A stretch of 5,185 nucleotides of DNA from JBOGWY01 sp050694015 (lineage in GTDB: Bacteria; Actinomycetota; CADDZG01; WHSQ01), in NCBI GenBank assembly GCA_050694015.1, contig JBOGWY010000101.1, positions 1-5,185 of the forward strand, read 5' to 3'. Every line of letters starts with the position of its first letter. Position 1 is the first letter of the stretch. The position numbers and the translations under genes were made by a program. This document shows positions 1 to 5,185 of the stretch, in pieces. Under the pieces are notes generated by a model, which made no database searches, was not told the DNA's origin, and saw only the letters and a program-made list of their open reading frames with translations.

Positions 1-884
1 TCCTTCTGGTTCGGCTCGTCGCCGTCCCAGAATTGGAAGCCCTCGGCCTTGCGATCGATGACCGCCTCGCAGCCGATCGCCTTGAGGAGCTCGACCTTCT
101 CCGGTGACGACACGACGCCGACCGGGATCGCACCTCCGTTGAGGCAGTACTGCACCGCGTAGCCGCCGAGGCCCCCGGTCGCGCCCCAGATCAGGACCAC
201 GTCACCCTGTCTGATGTTCGCCCCGTTGCGACCGACGAGCATCCGGTACGAGGTCGAGTTGACGAGCCCGTTGCACGCCGCCTCTTCCCACGTCAGATGC
301 GTGGGCATCGGCATCAGCTGGTTCGCCTTCACCATCGCGATCTCGGCGAGGCTCCCGAAGTTCGTCTCGAAGCCCCAGATGCGCTGACCCGGATCGATCA
401 TCGAGTCGTCGTGCCCCTGCGGCGCCTCCAGATCGACGTAGTTGCAGTGCACCGTGACGCGGTCGCCCGGCTTCCATCGAGTGACGCCGGGCCCCGTCTT
501 CAATACGACCGCAGACGCGTCCGAACCGACGATGTGATAGTCGAGGTCGTGACGTGCGCCGAGTTCACCCTCGCGCGCGAAGCGCTCGAGGAACTTGAAC
601 GTGGGCAGCGGCTCGAAGATCGACGTCCACACCGTGTTGAAGTTGATCGCCGACGCCATCACCGCTATCAGGCACTCGTTCGGGCCCAGCGGCGGGAGCG
701 GAGCCTCGTCGACGTGCAACGACTTGCGCGGGTCCTTGTCCTGATGGTCGATGCCGGCGAACATGTCCTGCTCTTCCTTGCGGATGAACGCCGCGGTCAT
801 CGTTTCGGGAAGCTCGAGGTCGGCCACCTTGTCGGTAGCGCCTTCGAGGATGGCGCTGCGGATGCCTTCGATCGATCCGGTCAT
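1..884 (-). CDS. ccrA: Crotonyl-CoA carboxylase/reductase, N-terminal 294 residues (cut by left edge)
   Basis: This cytoplasmic NADPH-dependent enzyme reductively carboxylates crotonyl-CoA to ethylmalonyl-CoA. It is the signature step of the ethylmalonyl-CoA pathway and a source of extender units for polyketides. It belongs to the medium-chain dehydrogenase/reductase superfamily. The minus frame is open from the ATG at 884 to the window edge and carries the GroES-like N-terminal domain (about residues 50-195), then the nucleotide-binding fold with WGATGGLGGY at 233-242. CO2-binding residues reported for the Kitasatospora setae enzyme (Asn81, Phe170, Glu171) have counterparts at Asn81 in AINFNTVW and Phe172-Glu173 in WGFET; the fourth, a histidine, lies beyond the window. 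The family is about 410-450 residues, so roughly a third is missing. An AGGAG at 898-894, 9 bases upstream, supports the start. It diverges from the peptidase gene. Family assignment is firm; the numbering comparison is from memory. Confidence 0.95.
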   Translation of the reverse strand, partial: MTGSIEGIRSAILEGATDKVADLELPETMTAAFIRKEEQDMFAGIDHQDKDPRKSLHVDEAPLPPLGPNECLIAVMASAINFNTVWTSIFEPLPTFKFLERFAREGELGARHDLDYHIVGSDASAVVLKTGPGVTRWKPGDRVTVHCNYVDLEAPQGHDDSMIDPGQRIWGFETNFGSLAEIAMVKANQLMPMPTHLTWEEAACNGLVNSTSYRMLVGRNGANIRQGDVVLIWGATGGLGGYAVQYCLNGGAIPVGVVSSPEKVELLKAIGCEAVIDRKAEGFQFWDGDEPNQK

Positions 885-1062
885 GTCCTCAGTCTCCTCT
901 TCCAGTAGAGCGCGAAGCGTACCAACGCGGAGCGCGCGAATCGGCATGGTCACCAGCGCACGACTGTTACGGCATGCGCGTCATGGCCCGTGTCGGCCGC
1001 CTGGATAACTTCGCCGATGACGTCTCGGCAGTCGAGACGCGCTCGATCATCTGGAGGCAGGC
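885..1062. promoter_or_regulatory. Divergent intergenic region between ccr and the M28 peptidase gene
   Basis: This 178-base region must hold the 5' control signals of both divergent genes unless ccr belongs to a longer transcript. Seen: an AGGAG ribosome site for ccr (898-894, minus), a TGGAGG ribosome site for the peptidase (1052-1057, plus, 5 bases before ATG), and an inverted repeat at 1021-1039. I found no convincing -35/-10 pair on either strand. GATAAC at 1003-1008 is -10-like but lacks a matching -35 box, so no promoter is placed. Confidence 0.5.
1021..1039. repeat. Perfect 7-bp inverted repeat, possible operator or leader hairpin
   Basis: The arms CGTCTCG (1021-1027) and CGAGACG (1033-1039) are perfectly complementary around a 5-base spacer, GCAGT. 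The repeat ends 12 bases before the TGGAGG ribosome site of the peptidase gene. It could be a dimeric repressor site serving the divergent region, or an RNA hairpin close to the translation start. No regulator gene lies next to it and a single copy was seen, so function is inferred from position only. Confidence 0.4.
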
Positions 1063-2586
1063 ATGACCCGTCGGTCCTTATCCAGCATCGCAGCCTTAGC
1101 ACTAGTAGGCGCCCTTGCGTTACAACCGGTAGCGAACGCCGCCATCGGCGTCGATTCATCCGAGCTGCGTGCCGATCTGAGCGCAGCAGGGATCATGGAG
1201 CACCTCCAGGCCTTCCAGGCGATCGCCGACGCGAACGGTGGAACACGACATGCCGCATCCACGGGCTATACGCAGTCGGCGGATTACGTCGAGTCTGTTC
1301 TGGAGGCCGCCGGTTACAGCGTCACGCGGACCGTTTTCGATTTTCCGTTCTTCCAGGAGTTCAGCGATCCCACGTTGACGCTGAACTCGCCGGCGCCCCC
1401 CGCGCCCAAGTCGTACGTGCTCGGCACCGAGTTTCAGTCGATGGAGTACTCGGGGAGCGGCACGGTGACCGGCTCGATCGTTCCGACGAATGACGTAGTC
1501 ATCCCACCGGGCCCTGCCGGAAGCAGCACGAGTGGCTGTGACGCCGCCGACTATCCGGCCGCGGTGGCAGGCGAGGTCGCGCTGATTCAGCGCGGAACCT
1601 GCACCTTCGGCGAGAAGGCAGTAGCGGCACAGATCGCCGGTGCCGCCGCCGCGATCATCTTCAACGAGGGACAAGCGGGGCGTACCGATGTCATCAACGG
1701 CACCTTGGGCGGACCCGTCACCATCCCCGTCCTCGACACCAGCTTCGCAGTGGGCCAAGAGCTCTACAACCTCGCGAGGGCAGGTGGTGCCGAGGTCACG
1801 ATTACCACCGACACGCTGTCGGAGACGCGCCAGAGCGAGAACGTCGTCGCCAACACTTCCGGCCGAACCGACCGCGTGGTCGTCGTCGGTGCTCACCTCG
1901 ATTCCGTGCCCGAGGGTCCCGGCATCCAGGACAACGGCACCGGCTCGGCCGCACTCCTCGAGCTGGCTACGTTGATGGCGGACCTGGAGCCGCGCAACCA
2001 GGTGCGCTTCGCGTGGTGGGGGGCAGAAGAAGCCGGTCTCCTGGGCTCCGAGCACTACGTGAGTCAGCTGTCCAAGCGCGACGTCAAGGACATCGCGCTC
2101 AACCTGAACTTCGACATGATCGCGTCGCCGAACTTCGTTCGTTTCGTCTACGACGGCGACGGCTCGGACACTCCGACGGCCGGTCCCAACGGATCGAAGG
2201 TCATCGAGGATGTGTTCCTCGAGTACTTCGGGGCACAAGGTCTCGCGACGGAGCCCACCGCGTTCGACGGGCGCTCGGACTACGGTCCGTTCATCGCAGT
2301 CGGCATCCCCGCGGGTGGTCTGTTCACGGGGGCCGAGGTCTTGAAGACGGCGGAACAGGTGCCCGTCTACGGCGGTAGCGCCGGGATCGCGTACGACCCC
2401 TGCTACCACCAGGCGTGCGACACGGTCGCGAACGTGAACACGGTGGCGCTCGAGCAGATGTCGGATGCCGCCGCGCATTCGGTGCTCACCTTTGCGATGA
2501 CGACCTCGGCCGTTAACGGCACGTCGAAGTCGTCGAATAGCTCGGTCACGAACCTCGAGTTCAAAGGAAGCCATCGCCAGAGGTAG
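1063..2586 (+). CDS. Secreted M28-family zinc aminopeptidase with PA domain
   Basis: This is an exported metallo-aminopeptidase that would remove N-terminal residues from peptides outside the cell. Residues 1-26 form a Sec signal peptide: MTRR, a hydrophobic stretch, then a likely signal peptidase cut after AlaAsnAla (VANA|AIG). A protease-associated (PA) domain spans about 125-250, with Cys159 and Cys180 probably bridged. The M28 catalytic domain spans about 258-480. The two-zinc set is complete by motif: His278 and Asp280 (GAHLDS), Asp290 (QDNGTG), Glu322-Glu323 (WGAEEAG, general base plus ligand), Asp351 (NFDMIA) and His449 (CYHQACD). The spacings resemble Streptomyces griseus aminopeptidase, as do FDGRSDYGPF at 401-410 and the Cys447/Cys452 pair. 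TGGAGG 5 bases upstream plus the signal peptide fix the start. It is 507 residues, larger than S. griseus aminopeptidase mainly because of the PA insert. Substrate preference cannot be read from the sequence. Three TTA codons lie in the signal peptide. It looks monocistronic. Confidence 0.95.
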   Translation: MTRRSLSSIAALALVGALALQPVANAAIGVDSSELRADLSAAGIMEHLQAFQAIADANGGTRHAASTGYTQSADYVESVLEAAGYSVTRTVFDFPFFQEFSDPTLTLNSPAPPAPKSYVLGTEFQSMEYSGSGTVTGSIVPTNDVVIPPGPAGSSTSGCDAADYPAAVAGEVALIQRGTCTFGEKAVAAQIAGAAAAIIFNEGQAGRTDVINGTLGGPVTIPVLDTSFAVGQELYNLARAGGAEVTITTDTLSETRQSENVVANTSGRTDRVVVVGAHLDSVPEGPGIQDNGTGSAALLELATLMADLEPRNQVRFAWWGAEEAGLLGSEHYVSQLSKRDVKDIALNLNFDMIASPNFVRFVYDGDGSDTPTAGPNGSKVIEDVFLEYFGAQGLATEPTAFDGRSDYGPFIAVGIPAGGLFTGAEVLKTAEQVPVYGGSAGIAYDPCYHQACDTVANVNTVALEQMSDAAAHSVLTFAMTTSAVNGTSKSSNSSVTNLEFKGSHRQR

Positions 2587-2598
2587 ATGGATTAGCGT

Positions 2599-2636
2599 CG
2601 CCGGGTGGATCTCGTCCTGCGAGAAGCCGCCCGGCG
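2599..2636 (+). terminator. GC-rich stem-loop after the peptidase gene
   Basis: The left arm 2599-2608 (CGCCGGGTGG) pairs with 2627-2636 (CCGCCCGGCG) over 10 positions with one G-U wobble. A second 4-bp helix (CTCG 2611-2614 with CGAG 2620-2623) lies inside. It begins 12 bases after the peptidase TAG stop. No T-run follows, so it is not a textbook intrinsic terminator, although hairpins without U-tracts are common after genes in high-GC actinobacteria. It overlaps the methyltransferase-like stub, so part of the symmetry may be leftover coding sequence. Confidence 0.45.
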
Positions 2637-2766
2637 CGCTATCGGTTTCATGCCTGAAGCGGAGGGCCTCGCGTTGTACGACGCGGGGCTCTCCGGCGCG
2701 AAGGCCGATCCCGTTGAAGGGCAGACCCGTTGCAGGCAGCCTCCACGAACCGGTTCTGTTGAGTAA
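2605..2766 (+). pseudogene. N-terminal stub resembling a class I SAM-dependent methyltransferase (remnant)
   Basis: A 53-codon frame opens with GTG at 2605 and ends in TAA at 2764-2766. Its first 30 or so residues include RRAIGFMPEAEGLALYDAG. To my recollection this resembles the N-terminus of an actinobacterial family of small SAM-dependent methyltransferases, in which a GFMPxxEGxALY-like segment leads into the SAM-binding glycine motif (GPLLEVGSYCGKS-like). Here that motif is not intact: residues 35-44 read ADPVEGQTRC, the sequence then turns low-complexity and basic, and the frame stops. No continuation is visible in another frame before SDR1 begins at 2800. No ribosome site lies at a normal distance; AGAGG is about 20 bases away. 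The best reading is a gene decayed by deletion or frameshift. A short orphan gene or chance similarity cannot be excluded. Confidence 0.4.
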
Positions 2767-2799
2767 GGGGATTGCGTCCCACGTGGATGGGAGTGCGAG

Positions 2800-3534
2800 A
2801 TGAGGCGATTCGAAGGACGTACCGCGATCGTGACCGGAGCCGGATCTGGGATCGGACGGGAGATCGCGAGGTTGTTGATCGACGAGGGGGCCAACGTTGT
2901 TGCCGCCGACATCGATCCGACCGGTGCGCCGGCGGGGAGCCTACTTGTCGAGACCGATGTTTCGGATCCGAGCCACGTCGATGCTCTCGTCGAGAAGGCG
3001 CTCGAACCGAGCGGGACGATCGATGCACTTTTCAACAATGCAGGCATAGGGTCGACGAACGACGCTATCGGCTGTTCAGTTGAGGAATGGGACCGTCTGT
3101 TCGCGGTCAACGCGCGCGGTGTGTTCCTCGGTGTAAAGGCGGTGCTCCCGCACATGCTGACCGCCGAACGCGGAGCGATAGTGAACACTGCCTCTGTCGC
3201 CGGGATGATCGGTTTGCGTGATCGATTCGCCTACAGCGCGAGCAAAGGGGCAGTCATCGCGTTGACGCGTCAGGTGGCGGTTCAGTACGCGGGAACGGGC
3301 ATCCGCTGCAACGCGTTGGCTCCCGGCACGGTCGATACCGAGTGGGTCGATCGACTGCTTCAGGAGTCGGGTGATCCGGCTGCCGCGCGCGACGCGCTGA
3401 TAGCGCGCCAGCCGGTCGGCCGGCTGGGAGCGCCCCGAGAGATCGCTCACGCCGCGCTCTACCTCGCGTCCGATGACGCCAATTTCGTCACCGGTTCGAT
3501 CCTCGTTATCGATGGTGGTCTAACGGCGGCGTGA
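2800..3534 (+). CDS. Short-chain dehydrogenase (SDR1), 2-keto-3-deoxy-sugar-acid dehydrogenase-like
   Basis: This is a classical cytoplasmic SDR of 244 residues with every hallmark. It has a nucleotide-binding TGAGSGIG at 12-19 and an acidic Asp37 at the end of strand 2, favouring NAD+ over NADP+. NNAG is at 79-82. The catalytic tetrad is Asn104, Ser132, Tyr145 and Lys149 (YSASK). PG lies at 175-176 and a C-terminal IDGG at 237-240. The run RFAYSASK, IRCNALAPGTVDT and ARQPVGRLG resembles 2-keto-3-deoxy-L-fuconate dehydrogenase and human DHRS6/BDH2. Arg142 and Arg203 align with two of the three arginines I recall binding the substrate carboxylate in DHRS6; the third (Arg188 there) is shifted, Arg185 being nearest. 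A carboxylate substrate such as a 2-keto-3-deoxy sugar acid is therefore likely but inferred. GGGAG at 2789-2793, 6 bases upstream, supports the start. It converges on the dehydratase with a 15-bp overlap. A different hydroxy-acid or sugar substrate is possible. Confidence 0.9.
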   Translation: MRRFEGRTAIVTGAGSGIGREIARLLIDEGANVVAADIDPTGAPAGSLLVETDVSDPSHVDALVEKALEPSGTIDALFNNAGIGSTNDAIGCSVEEWDRLFAVNARGVFLGVKAVLPHMLTAERGAIVNTASVAGMIGLRDRFAYSASKGAVIALTRQVAVQYAGTGIRCNALAPGTVDTEWVDRLLQESGDPAAARDALIARQPVGRLGAPREIAHAALYLASDDANFVTGSILVIDGGLTAA

Positions 3535-4773
3535 TCCAGCAAGACCGCGGCCGGCGTAGTTGCGGCCCGGCAACGTCGCGTACCAATCGGGACGCTGAGG
3601 GTCACGATCGTAGGGATAACCACCGAGCTCCTCGAACAGCTCGGCGTATCGTGCGACCTTGTCCCGGTCGAGCTCGACACCTAGACCGGCTCCCGTAGGG
3701 ACCGCGATCGAACCGTCCTCGTACGGCATCAAGCCCCCGACGATGATGTCGTCGGTCAGGTGGTGGTAGTGGGCGTCGGCGGCGAACGTGACGTTCGGTA
3801 GTAGCGCCCCGAGGTGCAGCATCGTCGCGAGCTGGATGCCCAGCTCGCCGCTTGAATGAACCGAAACCCCCCACTGGAAGGTCTCGCACACGTGCCCGGC
3901 CTTGAGCGCCTGCCTGAGGCCGCCCCAGAAGGTCGTGTCGAGCAGGATCACGTCGACGGCGTCGTAACGGATGCACTGCGCGAGTTGCTCGAAGTTAACG
4001 ACCACGGTGTTGGTTGCCGTCGGGATGTTGATCCGGTCGCGCACCCTCCGCATGCCGTCAAACCCCCACGTCGGGTCCTCGAAGTAGTCGTTACGAAGGT
4101 CCTCGATCGCGCGCGCGACCTCGATGGATTCCTCGACCGACCAGATCGCGTTGGGATCCAGCCTCAAGCGATGATCGGGGAACGCATCGGCCAGCGCCCG
4201 ATAGACCTCGACGTCGTGGTAAGGGGGGAACACGCCACCCTTTAGCTTGTGGGTCCGGAAACCGTGCCGGGCGACGAGATCCCGCGCGTGGGCGACCATC
4301 TCTTCGGCGCTCTCCTCACCTCCCGCGCTAGAGGTCTCGTCCGGGTACCGGTAGAACAGGTACGACGCGAAGGGGACGCTCTCTCGCAGCGCGCCGCCGA
4401 GAAGGTCGCAGGCGCGCAGCCCCAGGGACTTGCCCATCAGATCGATGCACGCGAACTCGAGCGCGGCGTGGATCTGGGTTCGAACGTTGTAGAGGGCCGT
4501 CGTCGGATTCGTGATCTTCCACCGCAATGCCTCGAGCTCGAAAGGATCGTGACCCAACAGATGAGACTTCAGCGCGGTGACGGCGGCCTCGGCGCTCTCT
4601 CCGCCTCCACCCATCTCGCCCAGACCGGTGAGTCCTTCGTCGGTAGAGACTTCGACGATGGTCCTGACGAATCGGCCCCAATGGGCACCGTTGGCGTGCC
4701 GGAGGGGTGCCTCGAGTGGGACGGTCACCGTGGTGGCGCGGATGTCCGAGATCCTGCCCGCCGGTGTGCTCAT
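3520..4773 (-). CDS. Glucarate dehydratase-family enzyme (enolase superfamily, sugar-acid dehydratase)
   Basis: This Mg-dependent enzyme of 417 residues would remove water from an aldonic or aldaric acid to give a 2-keto-3-deoxy acid. The N-terminal capping domain (about 8-135) has HANGAHWGRF (26-35) with Asn28 and His31, and Thr99 in VRTQIH, like E. coli glucarate dehydratase. The barrel follows. It has the Lys176-x-Lys178 base (HKLKGG), Asp206 and Asn208 (LDPNAIW), Glu232 (FEDP), Asn255 (TATN), and the Asp279/His306 dyad (LLDTTFWGG, VHSSG). The second Lys with His306 is the typical two-base set for this family. The Asn341 and metal ligand Glu266 of the E. coli enzyme lack clear counterparts (Ser308; shortened loop), so the substrate may not be glucarate. 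I chose the ATG at 4773 because the longer open frame upstream is out-of-frame SDR2 sequence. The ATGA overlap with the SDR2 stop implies translational coupling; no strong ribosome site is seen. Confidence 0.88.
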   Translation of the reverse strand: MSTPAGRISDIRATTVTVPLEAPLRHANGAHWGRFVRTIVEVSTDEGLTGLGEMGGGGESAEAAVTALKSHLLGHDPFELEALRWKITNPTTALYNVRTQIHAALEFACIDLMGKSLGLRACDLLGGALRESVPFASYLFYRYPDETSSAGGEESAEEMVAHARDLVARHGFRTHKLKGGVFPPYHDVEVYRALADAFPDHRLRLDPNAIWSVEESIEVARAIEDLRNDYFEDPTWGFDGMRRVRDRINIPTATNTVVVNFEQLAQCIRYDAVDVILLDTTFWGGLRQALKAGHVCETFQWGVSVHSSGELGIQLATMLHLGALLPNVTFAADAHYHHLTDDIIVGGLMPYEDGSIAVPTGAGLGVELDRDKVARYAELFEELGGYPYDRDPQRPDWYATLPGRNYAGRGLAGSRRR

Positions 4774-5185
4774 CGGCCCGGAAGGATCGAGAGAAGTCCG
4801 CCGTCGACGAGCAGCGCGGCTCCGGTGATGAACGACGAGCGCCGACTCGCGAGGAAGGCGGTGGCCTCGGCTACCTCTCCCGGTTGTCCGACGCGACCGA
4901 GTGGGTGCATCGCTCCCCACTGATCGAGCGCCTGGTCGGGTTTGCCGTCGCCGAAGAGGTCGGCGGCCTCGCGCAGCATCGGCGTGTCGACGGAGCCGGG
5001 ACAGATGCAATTCGCGCGCACATCGGGCGCGAAGTCCACTGCGAGCGCCCGCGTAAGAGCGATCACTCCGCCCTTGCTCGCCGCGTACGCCGCTACGCCT
5101 CGTTGTACGACGAGTCCCTGTACCGACGCGATGTTGACGATCGCACCCCCGTCTGCCGCGAGCATGTGCGGGACCGCGTTCCTCG
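4770..5185 (-). CDS. Short-chain dehydrogenase (SDR2), C-terminal 137 residues (cut by right edge)
   Basis: This is the C-terminal half of a classical SDR; the N-terminal nucleotide-binding motif lies outside the window. Visible, numbering from the first whole codon: Ser20 in NIASVQG, Tyr33 and Lys37 in YAASK, CPGSVDTPML, the HPLGRVGQPGEVAEATAFLA segment typical of the subunit interface, and a closing LLVDGG. The frame runs without interruption to the edge; an internal Met seven residues in is not the start, because RNAVPH before it matches the family pattern ahead of GGAIVN. The TGA stop at 4772-4770 shares ATGA with the dehydratase start, so the two are almost certainly one operon. This favours a sugar or sugar-acid dehydrogenase feeding or following the dehydratase. 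Cofactor and substrate cannot be read. It differs from SDR1 throughout this part (for example NICAS-type versus NTAS surroundings and no RFAY motif), so the two are not a recent duplication. Confidence 0.92.
   Translation of the reverse strand, partial: RNAVPHMLAADGGAIVNIASVQGLVVQRGVAAYAASKGGVIALTRALAVDFAPDVRANCICPGSVDTPMLREAADLFGDGKPDQALDQWGAMHPLGRVGQPGEVAEATAFLASRRSSFITGAALLVDGGLLSILPGR

Noticed and set aside
297..908. 203-codon plus-strand open frame opposite ccr
   Set aside because: It is antisense to a clearly recognised enzyme, with an arginine- and valine-rich composition and no domain.
973..987. CATG-containing near-palindrome (CATGCGCGTCATGGC)
   Set aside because: The arms match over only four bases and the symmetry breaks immediately, so chance is the better explanation.
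1156..2574. 472-codon open frame on the minus strand opposite the peptidase gene
   Set aside because: It lies wholly antisense to a gene with a signal peptide and all M28 zinc ligands. Its translation is arginine-rich and without recognisable motifs, as expected of a complementary frame in GC-rich DNA.
2592..3188. 198-codon minus-strand open frame across the 2587-2799 gap and SDR1
   Set aside because: Most of it is antisense to SDR1, the translation is rich in Ser, Arg and Pro without motifs, and no ribosome site is evident.
3549..3567. Short GGCC-based stem as a terminator for SDR1
   Set aside because: It has only 5 pairs, lies inside the dehydratase coding region, and no T-run follows.
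4774..5010. 79-codon N-terminal extension of the dehydratase up to an ATG at 5010
   Set aside because: It is an arginine-rich out-of-frame reading of SDR2. The family-like sequence starts just after the ATG at 4773, which forms an ATGA junction with the SDR2 stop.

Overview
High-GC bacterial DNA with strong G/C preference at third codon positions, closely packed genes and an ethylmalonyl-CoA-pathway enzyme. Together with a secreted Streptomyces-type aminopeptidase, this suggests an actinomycete-like organism, probably an environmental Actinomycetota. The species cannot be named from the sequence. I saw no tRNA, rRNA, CRISPR array, insertion sequence or phage gene.

Left part (1-1062): the first 294 codons of crotonyl-CoA carboxylase/reductase on the minus strand, running off the left edge. 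A 178-base divergent intergenic region follows, holding a perfect 7-bp inverted repeat and a doubtful 30-codon upstream ORF. Centre (1063-2799): a complete exported M28-family zinc aminopeptidase with an inserted PA domain on the plus strand. A GC-rich stem-loop comes after it, overlapping a short frame that looks like the N-terminal stub of a class I SAM-dependent methyltransferase with its catalytic part missing.

Right part (2800-5185): a complete plus-strand short-chain dehydrogenase (SDR1) that resembles the 2-keto-3-deoxy-sugar-acid dehydrogenase/DHRS6 subgroup. It converges on, and overlaps by 15 bp, a minus-strand enolase-superfamily dehydratase of the glucarate dehydratase type. The dehydratase start overlaps by 4 bp (ATGA) the stop of a second SDR (SDR2), which runs off the right edge.

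The three right-hand genes fit a small sugar-acid catabolic locus: SDR2 may oxidise a sugar, the dehydratase would convert the sugar acid to a 2-keto-3-deoxy acid, and SDR1 may oxidise that product to a diketo acid. This is inference from family membership and gene order. The dehydratase keeps its catalytic residues but differs from the E. coli glucarate enzyme at several substrate-contact positions, so its substrate is open. Nothing here is a demonstrably new system; the best leads are this dehydratase/SDR combination, the methyltransferase stub, and the TTA codons found only in the signal peptide of the peptidase.
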